From positions 2,232,001 through 2,296,000 of the forward strand of contig NZ_CP133148.1 of assembly GCF_036488675.1 (NCBI RefSeq): 64,000 nt of DNA. Reading direction: 5' to 3'. Source of the stretch: Sinorhizobium chiapasense (GTDB lineage Bacteria; Pseudomonadota; Alphaproteobacteria; Rhizobiales; Rhizobiaceae). The translations under genes and the position numbers were made by a program. The notes under the pieces were generated by a model. It had not been told where the DNA came from and ran no database searches. It saw only the letters and a program-made list of their open reading frames with translations. Positions 50,281 to 58,335 of this stretch are shown in pieces. How positions within the stretch are numbered: the first letter of the stretch is position 1; each line of letters begins with the position of its first letter.

Positions 50281-51693
50281 ATGACACGCGATGCAGCCAT
50301 AGCGAGAGCAGAGGCTTACTTCGATTCCGGTGCTTTCCGGGATGATCTGGCGCGTCGCGTCGCGATACCGACGGAGAGCCAGAACCCGGAGCGCGCACCC
50401 GCGCTGGCTGAGTATCTCGAAGCCGAGGTCAAGCCCGCTTTCGAAGCACTCGGATTCACCTGCCGGACATTGTCCGAGGGCAACTGGCCTTTTCTCTTTG
50501 CCGAGCGCGTCGAGGATCCGGCGCGGCCGACCGTGCTCGGCTATGGCCATGGCGACGTGGTTCGCGGCCTCGACGAGGGCTGGACTGAGGGTCTCTCCCC
50601 CTGGCGAATGACGGAACGCGACGGCCGGTGGTATGGACGCGGCGTCGCTGACAATAAGGGGCAGCATTCGATCAACATCGGCGCGATCAGGGCGGTGCTG
50701 GAGGCGCGCGGCAGACTTGGCTTCAACGCCAAATACCTGATCGAAATGGGAGAAGAGCGGATCTCTCCGGGCCTTCGCGAACTGGCTATGACACACAAGG
50801 ACTTGTTTCGAGCGGACGTTCTGATCGCTTCGGATGGACCGCGTCTCTCGGCCGCACGGCCAACGGTTTTCCTGGGTTCGCGCGGCGCCGTCAGCTTCGA
50901 TGTCTGGGTGGAGGCGCGCGAGGGCGGCCACCATTCCGGCAACTGGGGCGGCCTCCTTTCCGACCCGGCGATCCAACTTGCCCATGCTCTTGCCAGCATC
51001 ACCGGGCCGACAGGCGAGATCAGGATTGCGGAATGGCGCCCGCAGAATATCCCGGACGATGTTCGGCGCGTTCTCGCCGACTGCGAGATCGAAACCAGCG
51101 CCGGCGATCCCGAAATTGATCCCGATTGGGGCGAGCCAGGCTTGACGCCAGCGGAAAAGCTGTTCGCATGGTGCTCGTTCGCGATCCTCGCCTTCGAAGC
51201 GGGAAACCCGAAGACGCCCGTCGGCGCCATTCCGCCGCGGGCCTGGGCGCGCTGCCAGTTGCGTTTCGTCGTCGGCGTCGAGGCAAACGATATCCTTCCT
51301 GCCTTGCGACGGCACTTCGACCGCCACGGTTTTTCGCACGTGCGGATCGCTCCGACGAACGACGCTGTCTTTCACGCCACACGACTGGATCCGGGGCATC
51401 CATGGGTCAGCTGGACGGTGGACTCGATTGTTCGGACGACCGGGAAGCGACCGGCCATCCTGCCGAACCTCGGCGCATCGCTGCCGAACGACATTTTCTC
51501 CGATATCCTGGAACTTCCGACAGTGTGGATCCCGCATTCCTATCCGGGGTGCTCCCAGCATGCGCCGAACGAGCATCTTCCGCTCACGATCGCCCGCGAG
51601 GGTCTGGCGCTTATGGCCGGGATCTACTGGGACCTCGGCGAACCGGCCGTGCCGGGCAGTGCGGGCGCCAGCCAGCAAGCTGTTGCCGAGTGA
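50281..51693 (+). CDS. M20-family metallopeptidase
   Basis: 470 residues from the ATG at 50281. Zinc-ligand motifs: TVLGYGHGDVVRGLDEGW (His-x-Asp), GRWYGRGVADNKGQHSINIG (Asp bridging), and LIEMGEERISPG (the Glu-Glu pair, catalytic Glu first). A dimerisation/lid domain lies in the middle, and the late IPHSYPGCSQHAPNEHLPLT provides the final His ligand. M20 enzymes hydrolyse dipeptides or amidated amino acids. The preceding PaiB and EamA genes suggest a small amino-acid-derivative pathway, which is inference only. Confidence 0.9.
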   Translation: MTRDAAIARAEAYFDSGAFRDDLARRVAIPTESQNPERAPALAEYLEAEVKPAFEALGFTCRTLSEGNWPFLFAERVEDPARPTVLGYGHGDVVRGLDEGWTEGLSPWRMTERDGRWYGRGVADNKGQHSINIGAIRAVLEARGRLGFNAKYLIEMGEERISPGLRELAMTHKDLFRADVLIASDGPRLSAARPTVFLGSRGAVSFDVWVEAREGGHHSGNWGGLLSDPAIQLAHALASITGPTGEIRIAEWRPQNIPDDVRRVLADCEIETSAGDPEIDPDWGEPGLTPAEKLFAWCSFAILAFEAGNPKTPVGAIPPRAWARCQLRFVVGVEANDILPALRRHFDRHGFSHVRIAPTNDAVFHATRLDPGHPWVSWTVDSIVRTTGKRPAILPNLGASLPNDIFSDILELPTVWIPHSYPGCSQHAPNEHLPLTIAREGLALMAGIYWDLGEPAVPGSAGASQQAVAE

Positions 51694-51753
51694 TATCGCC
51701 AGCCGTCCTTCCCGGCGGCTGTTCCCGGTTGAGGAGCCTCCGTCACATGGGGA

Positions 51754-51897
51754 TCACGGCACATGCACCTGCGGATTGGTTGATGCTGTGGTCTCATTCG
51801 ATACGCCCATCGGCTGCAGCCATTCGACCATAGCTATGGCGAGGCCGAGAGCAATGGCCGGCGCGGCGAGCGCTGCCAGAAACGCGAATCTCTTCAT
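51754..51897 (-). CDS. Possible small exported or membrane peptide
   Basis: ATG at 51897 (alternative at 51906) gives about 47 residues. It is one hydrophobic helix (FAFLAALAAPAIALGLAIAM) followed by a polar tail (GVSNETTASTNPQVHVP). No convincing ribosome-binding site was seen. It could be a real small membrane peptide or chance; the signal-like composition is the only support. Confidence 0.3.
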   Translation of the reverse strand: MKRFAFLAALAAPAIALGLAIAMVEWLQPMGVSNETTASTNPQVHVP

Positions 51898-52007
51898 TGC
51901 CGGCATCCCGGAAAGGCTTAACGCAACAGGATACGCAGTGGTGTCGGGGGCGGAATTCTCAGGTTCTGCAAGGAGGTTACGGCACTCATCCACTCCGAAG
52001 TATCAGA

Positions 52008-52179
52008 CCTAAGTCCGATGCGGCCTGCCAAAGGTCTTAGGCCCATTGCTTGGTGTTTCTCCGGATGCATAGTGCGGCACAGAAACGCCTGCGGAATCAA
52101 CGGCTAGCCCCCGCCGCCGTAGGCGTGAGAGGTCCCAGAGCGATGCGCCCCGCCCCCCTTTGCACCGCCCTGGGACCTT
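52008..52179 (+). ncRNA. Candidate structured RNA / repeated regulatory element, copy B
   Basis: CCTAAGTCCGATGCG (52008), AAAGGTCTTAGGCCCATTGC (52030, 22 bases later), then a ~50-base hairpin AGGTCCCAG (52130) with CTGGGACCT ending at 52178. The same three blocks, order and near-identical spacings are seen at 30849-31000. Pairing CCTAAG/CTTAGG occupies the place of GGACT/AGTCC in copy A. No clear gene follows within 300 bases here; a RIME repeat does. That argues for an independent transcript or mobile element rather than a leader. Confidence 0.4.
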
Positions 52180-52217
52180 TCATATCAACTGCGTCCCGTT
52201 GCACCTCTATCGTGCAC

Positions 52218-52312
52218 TGTGATCGGACGCGCAAAGGTCCCCGTAGCACTTTGAATCGCGGCATGGTCTTGACCTCAAATCGATTCCGACTTGAGGAGCC
52301 ATGCAGCAGTCA
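52218..52312. repeat. RIME-type mosaic repeat, diverged copy
   Basis: ATCGGACGCGCAAAGGTCCC and CTTTGAATCGCGGCATGGTC, then GACCTCAAATCGATTCCGAC / TTGAGGAGCCATGCAGCAG. Recognisable core with many substitutions. Confidence 0.7.
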
Positions 52313-52498
52313 ATGAGCATCGAGGAACTTGCCGACGCGCCGCCGGGTGGACTCGCAGTCGGGATCGGGCAAGGACGACCGTGACGGCTGGCGCCGGCAT
52401 CCCCAGACACATTGGCGGTCATCACCCACCGGAGCGATGGCCCGCGGCGCCCTATCCCGGGAAGCGCGGGGCTCTCGGCCCCGCGTGGAAAGCAAAAA

Positions 52499-53131
52499 TC
52501 AGCCCGCGATCGCCGCGACGACCGGCACGACGTGCGGCCAGACCTCGAGCGATCCGCGATAGATCATGTCGAGCGCGACGTAGAGGATGATCGCCAGACC
52601 GACATAGGCAATCCAGTGATAGCGATTGAGCAGCTTGGCGATGTAGCCCGCGGCAACGCCCATCATCGCGATCGACAGTATGAGGCCGAACACCAGCACC
52701 GTCGGATGCTCGCGGGATGCGCCGGCTACGGCGAGCACGTTGTCGAGCGACATGGAGATGTCGGCGACGACGATCTGGATCGCCGCCTGCATGAAGGTCT
52801 TCTTCTGCGGCTCTCCGGCTCCATCTTCCGCTCCATCGCCGCCCCGGGCGGCACGCAGCTCGCGCCACATCTTCCAGCAGACCCAGAGCAGCAGGATGCC
52901 GCCCGCGAGCACAAGGCCGATGATCTCGAGCAGTTGGACGGTCACGCTCGCAAGTGCGATGCGAAGAACCGTCGCGGCGAGAATGCCGACCAGGATCGCC
53001 TTCTTGCGCTGCTCGGTCGGAAGCCCGGCGGCGGCAAGGCCGATGACGACGGCGTTATCCCCGGCAAGCACCAGGTCGATGACAATAACCTGCAGAAGCG
53101 CCAGCAAGCCGGCAGACGTAAAAATTTCCAT
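52499..53131 (-). CDS. TerC-family integral membrane protein
   Basis: 210 residues from the ATG at 53131. Seven or so helices with the two TerC signatures: VIVIDLVLAGDNAVVIGLAA near the N-terminus and QIVVADISMSLDNVLAVAGA in the second half, each carrying an Asp-Asn pair. A charged loop sits between the halves (RAARGGDGAEDGAGEPQKK). TerC/Alx-type proteins are tied to metal-ion homeostasis (manganese export) and tellurite resistance. It is monocistronic. Confidence 0.9.
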   Translation of the reverse strand: MEIFTSAGLLALLQVIVIDLVLAGDNAVVIGLAAAGLPTEQRKKAILVGILAATVLRIALASVTVQLLEIIGLVLAGGILLLWVCWKMWRELRAARGGDGAEDGAGEPQKKTFMQAAIQIVVADISMSLDNVLAVAGASREHPTVLVFGLILSIAMMGVAAGYIAKLLNRYHWIAYVGLAIILYVALDMIYRGSLEVWPHVVPVVAAIAG

Positions 53132-53487
53132 GATGTGTTGATCCCCACTGAGCAAAGCGGCTCGGCATCGCTACGGATAAATCATCGATCGATCAAGTGG
53201 CGATGCCGCCCTGCTGAAAAAAAACTGGAATGCGCCGTCTCGGACAGGCTTGGGCGGCTGGCGCGCGATGCTATTGCCGGGCCATTCGGACGAGCACGAC
53301 GACAACTCCGCCGACCCTGTACCTCTCAGTTGCCGGCAGGAACGCAATCGGCGAGGTGGAAGGCGGCGGTCAGGCCGAAACGCCCTGGGGCCAGCAAGCC
53401 CGTGAATGAGCTCGTGCGGCCGCCGTTTTCGCAGTCCCAAACCCGAACAGCCGCTTGGGCACGCGCCCGCATTCACAAGGATGGGTC

Positions 53488-53614
53488 ATGGACGAACCGC
53501 TCGCCGTCTTTGCCGTCTTCGTCGGCATCGACGTTTCCAAGGATCGCCTCGACGTCCATCTGCGGCCGTCGGACGAGGCATTCTTCATTTCCCGCGACGG
53601 CAAGGGGCGCGACT
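53488..53614 (+). mobile_element. IS110-family transposase remnant (N-terminus)
   Basis: ATG at 53488. FAVFVGIDVSKDRLDVHLRP followed by SDEAFFISRDGKG matches the start of IS110-type DEDD transposases, where the first catalytic Asp lies in GIDVSK. After ~42 residues the reading departs from any transposase sequence. No other part of the element, no second catalytic motif and no inverted ends were seen. It directly abuts a broken glycosyltransferase on the opposite strand, which suggests an insertion/deletion junction. Confidence 0.8.
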
Positions 53615-53645
53615 ACAGCCGGTCGCCGCCAACGGCCGTAGAACC

Positions 53646-53882
53646 ATGGTTCGCGTCCGTCAGGTCGTCATCGGCCCGCCACGTGAAGTAATTGGCATCG
53701 CCGAGATTGAGCGCCTGCTTGAAATTCTCCATCGCCAGCACGTTGATGTTGCTGCGAGCGTGGCGAAAGCGTTTGTCCCTTCACGCAAATTCGGAGCAGG
53801 TCTCGCTGGGGCCGCGTATGCAATCCAGGCTTTCGGAAATCGTCTCGGCACCGTTGTAAATGGGAACTGCGATGCGAGCCAT
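53646..53882 (-). pseudogene. Glycosyltransferase family 2 gene, deleted and interrupted
   Basis: From an ATG at 53882 the frame reads MARIAVPIYNGAETISESLD, the classic GT2 start. It hits an in-frame TGA after SETCSEFA, then continues in the same frame as RDKRFRHARSNINVLAMENF, KQALNLGDANYFTWRADDD. This is the nucleotide-sugar-binding DxD region of the family. The ~35 residues usually found between the two parts are missing, and the gene ends at the IS110 remnant. It cannot make a working enzyme. The preserved DxD shows that decay is fairly recent. Confidence 0.8.
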
Positions 53883-54013
53883 GCTTTCCCCCGTTGCGCG
53901 CCCTTGTTGACCTGCTTATAAAAGCGGCGCTTGACCAGCCCCCTGCTCGACCACGCGCCGCCGGCGTTGACAAGCGTGTCCGCCATCGCCCGCCTCAAAC
54001 CAAGGCTGCATCC

Positions 54014-54751
54014 ATGCCGAAAATTGACGTTTGCATCGTTGCCGCCCGGCGTCCCGATCTGCTCGCCGCGACGCTCGAAAGCCTGTCGAAGCGGATGCTC
54101 GACCACTTCGAGATCGAGAACGTCCACATGAACCTCGATCCGATCTTCGGGGACGACGACGCGCACGCTGCCTGCCTCGAACTGGTCCGGGGGCGGTTTC
54201 CGGCGGCGATCGTCTTTGAGCCGGAAACGCCGAGCTTCGGCGGCGCTGTTTGTCGGCTCTGGTCGGCCACCAAGGCAGATTTCGTCCTGCACCTCGAGGA
54301 CGATTGGGTCGCCCTAACCGATATCGGCGCGAACGTCTTCAGCGCCTTCCGCGATCCCACGATCGCGCAAGTATCGTTCCACACCGCCGAGCAGAAATGG
54401 GACGTCGCCAAGAAGGGCCATTTTCACAAGCGCAACGAATATATGCGGCTGTTCGGCATCAAGATCCCGAAGTTCACCTCCTTCCCGATCTTCACCACCT
54501 CGCCGTCGCTTCTCAGAGGTGCGTTCGTGCGAGATTGCGCGCGCCTCATGGACCCGGCGAAGGATCCCGAGAAACAATTCTACTACGGCGTGAACCCGGC
54601 GCTGGAAGAATACGTCCGCAACAAGAAGAGTTATATTTTCTCTCCCGAGAAGCGCCCGGTCATCAAGGACATCGGCCGCGACTGGCAAAAGGAAAAGAAG
54701 ATCAAGAAGGTCATCCGCGACGCCAACTCGGTCTGGGAGCCGGTTGGGTAG
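54014..54751 (+). CDS. Glycosyltransferase-family 2-like protein
   Basis: 245 residues from the ATG at 54014. The fold begins MPKIDVCIVAARRPDLLAAT and reaches the acidic motif DFVLHLEDDWVALTDIG, where Glu-Asp-Asp is a DxD-like metal site. Lys-rich C-terminal helices follow (RDWQKEKKIKKVIRDANSV). It is soluble, as expected for a cytoplasmic enzyme acting at the inner membrane face. The neighbouring GT2 remnant and the cluster at 60-64 kb point to surface polysaccharide assembly. Sugar donor and acceptor cannot be told. Confidence 0.75.
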   Translation: MPKIDVCIVAARRPDLLAATLESLSKRMLDHFEIENVHMNLDPIFGDDDAHAACLELVRGRFPAAIVFEPETPSFGGAVCRLWSATKADFVLHLEDDWVALTDIGANVFSAFRDPTIAQVSFHTAEQKWDVAKKGHFHKRNEYMRLFGIKIPKFTSFPIFTTSPSLLRGAFVRDCARLMDPAKDPEKQFYYGVNPALEEYVRNKKSYIFSPEKRPVIKDIGRDWQKEKKIKKVIRDANSVWEPVG

Positions 54752-54818
54752 AGTTTTGGCTGGGTCCCCCCGAGCCTCACCGCAGACGCAGGCTGGTACC
54801 CATGTGGCGCGGCGCGGC

Positions 54819-54921
54819 TAGAGCAATTCCAGGAAAAGTGTCTAACGGTTTTCCGTCCGGAATTGCGTAATTTCAAATAGTTAGATCATTTCACTGTTTC
54901 AAAGAAACAATGAAATGATCT
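54819..54921. repeat. GCAATTCC/GGAATTGC palindromic element (long form)
   Basis: GAGCAATTCCAGGAAAAGTG, TTTTCCGTCCGGAATTGCG, then TTAGATCATTTCACTGTTTC / GAAACAATGAAATGATCT. Inverted copy of 5416-5516, over 49 kb away. Confidence 0.85.
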
Positions 54922-54952
54922 GGAGCCGCGAGGATGAAAGCGAGCCCCCGCG

Positions 54953-55444
54953 ATGGCGGACGTCAGCGAAAGATCCTACGAACGGCTGACGTCAGCAGAC
55001 CTGGAAAGGATCGCCGCCGTCGCACTTTGCACGCTCGGTGCCATTTTCGATCGCGCGCCGGTCGCCGGCCTTTACCGCGATCGCCTGCTCCTCATTGCTC
55101 TCGCCCAGGGCAGTGCGCTGCATTATCTTGACGGCACGAACGGGCTCAAGGACATCGACGTCTGGGCCTTCTTCGAGGCGGGTCTCACCAAGCCGTTCCC
55201 TCACCGGAAGCGCTGGTGCGTGGATTTCGGCCCGTCCCGCTTCGGCCGGCACCCGGCCGATCTCGGCTATCGCGGCCGCCGCCTCGACCTCATGGGCCGT
55301 TCGATCGCCGTTACCACCGGCGAGTCGCCGCAAGAATCCGTAAAGCGATGGCTTGCCTCGAAAAACCGGTCCGCGATCGAACTCAGCAAGAAGCCGATGT
55401 TCTTACTGTTTCCGCAAGCGTTCTTCGGCGAGCGGCTCAACTGA
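54953..55444 (+). CDS. Nucleotidyltransferase-like protein, unknown role
   Basis: 163 residues from the ATG at 54953; the ribosome-binding site is weak. The segment LIALAQGSALHYLDGTNGLK then DIDVWAFFEAGLTKP has the Gly-Ser...Asp-x-Asp order of polymerase-beta-type nucleotidyltransferases, with the Ser in a G-S turn and DID as the metal pair. The rest (RGRRLDLMGRSIAVTTGESP) is unique to this family as far as I can see. Members of the fold include antitoxins, tRNA and drug modifiers. No toxin partner is adjacent. Its stop codon lies at the first base of a palindromic repeat. Confidence 0.6.
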   Translation: MADVSERSYERLTSADLERIAAVALCTLGAIFDRAPVAGLYRDRLLLIALAQGSALHYLDGTNGLKDIDVWAFFEAGLTKPFPHRKRWCVDFGPSRFGRHPADLGYRGRRLDLMGRSIAVTTGESPQESVKRWLASKNRSAIELSKKPMFLLFPQAFFGERLN

Positions 55445-55541
55445 GCAATTCCAGGAAAAGTGTGTGCGGTTTTCCGTCCGGAATTGCGTTGGACGGAGCA
55501 ATTCCAGGAAAAATGTGTAACGGCTTCCGTCCGGAATTGCG
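55444..55541. repeat. Two tandem GCAATTCC-type palindromes (short form)
   Basis: GAGCAATTCCAGGAAAAGTG then GGTTTTCCGTCCGGAATTGCG at 55444-55490. A second near-copy at 55497-55541 reads GCAATTCCAGGAAAAATGTG, CTTCCGTCCGGAATTGCG. Directly repeated at a 53-base interval. Confidence 0.8.
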
Positions 55542-55674
55542 CGGGTGCGCCGTCGCAAAAACGATTGACTCCCTCCCAATATAGAACATAATAAGAACAT
55601 CCATCGGCAATACGGCCGCCAATCTGAAATTCATCGAAGTGAGAACTCCGGCTGTCCACGGAGAAGGAGAATCC

Positions 55675-55920
55675 ATGTCTGCCGCGGAGCGTTCCGATAT
55701 CGAGGAATTTGACGAGTGGCTGGACGAGGTCGCAGCCGCGCTCGCCTGGCATGACGGCGACGCCGTGGCGACGATCCGCACCTTGCTCGCCGACTGCAAG
55801 CATCTACGGGAGCAACTGGCGCTGACCCAGATCGCCATGGGCATGGGTTTCGCGCGCGGCTGGTCGCCCTGCCTGGAACGCCGGGACGAACTGACTGCTG
55901 CATGCTTCCTTAAATCGTAG
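55675..55920 (+). CDS. Small acidic protein whose end is formed by a RIME repeat
   Basis: 81 residues from the ATG at 55675, with GGAGAAGGAGAATCC upstream. Helical, with SDIEEFDEWLDEVAAALAWH, DAVATIRTLLADCKHLREQL, ALTQIAMGMGFARGWSPCLE. The reading frame ends LTAACFLKS then TAG at 55918. The last six codons lie in a RIME palindrome (GCATGCTTCCTTAAATCGTAG), so the original C-terminus has been replaced. Function unknown; no family recognised. Confidence 0.65.
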   Translation: MSAAERSDIEEFDEWLDEVAAALAWHDGDAVATIRTLLADCKHLREQLALTQIAMGMGFARGWSPCLERRDELTAACFLKS

Positions 55921-55999
55921 CCGATTTAGGGATAAAAAATGCAGCAATACAAAGTGCTGCAGCGTCCTTTGTGCGTCTGATAAGACGCGCGGCGCTGTA
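55899..55999. repeat. RIME-type mosaic repeat overlapping a gene end
   Basis: GCTGCATGCTTCCTTAAATC / GATTTAGGGATAAAAAATGC and CTGCAGCGTCCTTTGTGCGTC / GACGCGCGGCGCTGTAG. The left end is inside the 81-residue gene. Confidence 0.85.
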
Positions 56000-56103
56000 G
56001 GCAGGGGAAGGCGGCCACAGCAACTCCGGAAGGCGCACAGCGGTAGTCATCCCTGCAATTTCAATGAATTGACCAAATTCATTCAGAGAAACGTTGAAGC
56101 AAT

Positions 56104-56889
56104 CTACCGGCCGATCGCACGCTCCTGCAATTCCTCGCCGATGAAGCAATTATAGGGCTGCTCATATTGGACCGGGCTCGGCCTCGTTTCCTCCTGCCAG
56201 CTCACCTTCAGTCCGGAAATCTCGATGACGAGCTTGGCGAGGATCGCTGCGGCAAACTCGTCGATGTGCCTCACCTTCAGGAGAAAGGATCCCGGGCCGC
56301 CGATGACGCACTCGCGGTAGTAGGCGTCGAGATCCGGGATCGACGTCGTATCCGGATCGTTCCGCAGCATAATCGGTAGGCCGTCGATCGTGATCCCCTG
56401 AGCGATGGTGTTGTTGCGCGCGAGAGGCGCCGGCGCGCCGGCATTGTTGGGCCCGTCGCCCGATATGTCGATGACGCGGCGGCGCGCTCTGAATGGGCTT
56501 GTCTGGAAAAGCATGCGGCCGACCGCAAGCGTGTTGGAGATCGAGGTGAAGCCGATGCGCCTGAGCGGCTGGCGCTCCAAGGTCTCGGCGAATTCCCCCG
56601 CGGTCCGGGCGTCGTAAAGCAGCGTCCACGGTATCACCTGAACCGCCTTGCCACCCCATTCGACATAGGTGACGGCAATCTTTCCAAGCGGCCCGCCGCT
56701 CAATGCCGTGATCACCTCCGGACTGCGGAAGGCCTCCAGATAGCCGGTCCGCTGCACACTCAACTCCTCCGGCTCCATCGAATAGGAGACGTCGACCGCA
56801 ATGACGAGTTCGAGATCGACGGCAATGGGATCAGCGGACGCAGTTCCGCAGAGAAGGCAGAGAGCAGCAAGCGGCCAACGGCGTTTCAT
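56104..56889 (-). CDS. DUF1194-family secreted VWA-like protein
   Basis: 261 residues from the ATG at 56889. Residues 1-19 form a signal peptide (PLAALCLLCGTASADPIAV). The MIDAS-type start LELVIAVDVSYSMEPEELSV has the D-x-S-x-S motif. The second metal-contact Thr lies around RIGFTSISNTLAVGR, and VIDISGDGPNNAGAPAPLAR gives the late D-x-S-G-D. VWA-like folds bind metal and mediate protein contacts. The role of DUF1194 is unknown; the protein is predicted periplasmic. Monocistronic on the minus strand. Confidence 0.85.
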   Translation of the reverse strand: MKRRWPLAALCLLCGTASADPIAVDLELVIAVDVSYSMEPEELSVQRTGYLEAFRSPEVITALSGGPLGKIAVTYVEWGGKAVQVIPWTLLYDARTAGEFAETLERQPLRRIGFTSISNTLAVGRMLFQTSPFRARRRVIDISGDGPNNAGAPAPLARNNTIAQGITIDGLPIMLRNDPDTTSIPDLDAYYRECVIGGPGSFLLKVRHIDEFAAAILAKLVIEISGLKVSWQEETRPSPVQYEQPYNCFIGEELQERAIGR

Positions 56890-57253
56890 GGCGGTCACCT
56901 TGCGGGATGGGGTCCGCATGGGATTACAGCATGAGCCTCAAATTTCAGGAAGCACGCAGTTATCAACGGGGACGGCTACGGATCTGCAGAAAGGCGATTT
57001 TCCACGCCGTTACTCACCGTCGTTTCATATTCAGCGATCATCTTCGGTCTCGCCCCCGAGGATCCAACGCCTCGCGAACCGAAATGGGGATCGATTCTGG
57101 ATTCTCGAGCCAAGCCCGAGGATGGCGGAAGAGGAAAGTCCGGCACCAAACAGCCGGCTGGACGACCCCAAGCCGCCATTCGCTCTCGGCCGGCGGAGCG
57201 TTCCGCCGCTGTGGATAATCATCTGCCGTGCGCGGCGCAGGCGAAAACGTCCG

Positions 57254-58048
57254 TCAGTCGTCGTCGGCCGGGCACGGCCATTTGGCGGGGACCGTCAAGC
57301 CCGCCGGCAGCTTGGTCGCGGCGTCGCCGCAGGCAAGGTCGACCTGCTCCTGTTCGAGCCCGGTCGCGGCCGAGAGGTCGAGGCCCTCTATCCTGGTAAG
57401 GAACAGGAAGGCGCGGTCGAAATCGATCGGCCCTTCGAAGACCGCGCCGCTGAGATTGGCGCGCGAGAGATTGGCCATCGAAAAGCGGGTGCCTGTCAGC
57501 ACGGCCTCATGGAAATTGGCGCGCCCGAGTTCGGCCTTCTCGAAATCCGCACCGGTCAGGCGCGCCCGGCTGAAGTCGGTGCGCTGCAATTCGGAGCTCA
57601 CGAAGGAGGCGCCCTCGGCAGAAATGTCGGAAAAATTGCCGCGATAGGCCTCTACCCGAGTGAAATTCGCCTTGTCTGCGACGGCGCCGGCGAGCGAGGC
57701 GCGCATCAACGTCGCCTTTTCGAGATTGGCGGCACGAAGCGTGGCGCCCCTGAGATCGGTCAGCGTGAAATCGGCATTGACAAGATTGCTTCCCTCGAGG
57801 TCGCTGCCGCCGAGCATGAGCAGTCGCTTGTTGCAGTCCTGCCAGTTCGTTTCCGGTCCGGCGGAACTCTTGCAGTCCGCTGCCTCGACATGACCGGTGA
57901 AGGTCGAGGCGGCCATCGCGAGAAGGAGCGCCGCCATGCCAAGCAAGAGCGACGATGCGCGCCCCGCAGCCGCCGGATGGCCCGATCGTCCTTCCGTCGG
58001 CGAAATCAAACCGGCCGAACCTTTCAGCCTCTTACCAGCGATGTCCAT
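57254..58048 (-). CDS. Pentapeptide-repeat protein with N-terminal anchor
   Basis: 264 residues from the ATG at 58048. A cytoplasmic tail precedes one hydrophobic helix (ASSLLLGMAALLLAMAASTF), so the bulk faces the periplasm. About residues 85-215 are five-residue repeats (LEGSNLVNADFTLTDLRGAT, LRAANLEKATLMRASLAGAV, LTGADFEKAELGRANFHEAV, LSRANLSGAVFEGPIDF) that stack as a quadrilateral beta-helix. Such repeats mediate protein binding; some members protect DNA gyrase. The end has a Cys pair with the Cys near the repeat start (DCKSSAGPETNWQDCNK). Confidence 0.85.
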   Translation of the reverse strand: MDIAGKRLKGSAGLISPTEGRSGHPAAAGRASSLLLGMAALLLAMAASTFTGHVEAADCKSSAGPETNWQDCNKRLLMLGGSDLEGSNLVNADFTLTDLRGATLRAANLEKATLMRASLAGAVADKANFTRVEAYRGNFSDISAEGASFVSSELQRTDFSRARLTGADFEKAELGRANFHEAVLTGTRFSMANLSRANLSGAVFEGPIDFDRAFLFLTRIEGLDLSAATGLEQEQVDLACGDAATKLPAGLTVPAKWPCPADDD

Positions 58049-58335
58049 CCCCTTGCTCCAACGCCCGCAGCGAAAAGAATTTTCCAGCAATTCAAGGCGT
58101 TACGCCGGTCATTGCCCGACAGAAAAGACACGCAATGACCGCCTTCGTCAAGACCGCGCGCGCCCCCAGAGCTATTCCGAGAGGTTGTGGCACGTCGAGC
58201 GCCCCAAGTGATTTTACGCTCAAGCCGGGCCGGGCTTAAGCAAATAAGCGATCGAAAATTCACGAAATCGGGAATGCCCGGCGCCGCCACAGCGCCATGA
58301 CAGCGCTGTGCGGTCGGAACGGCCGAAGCCGGGCG

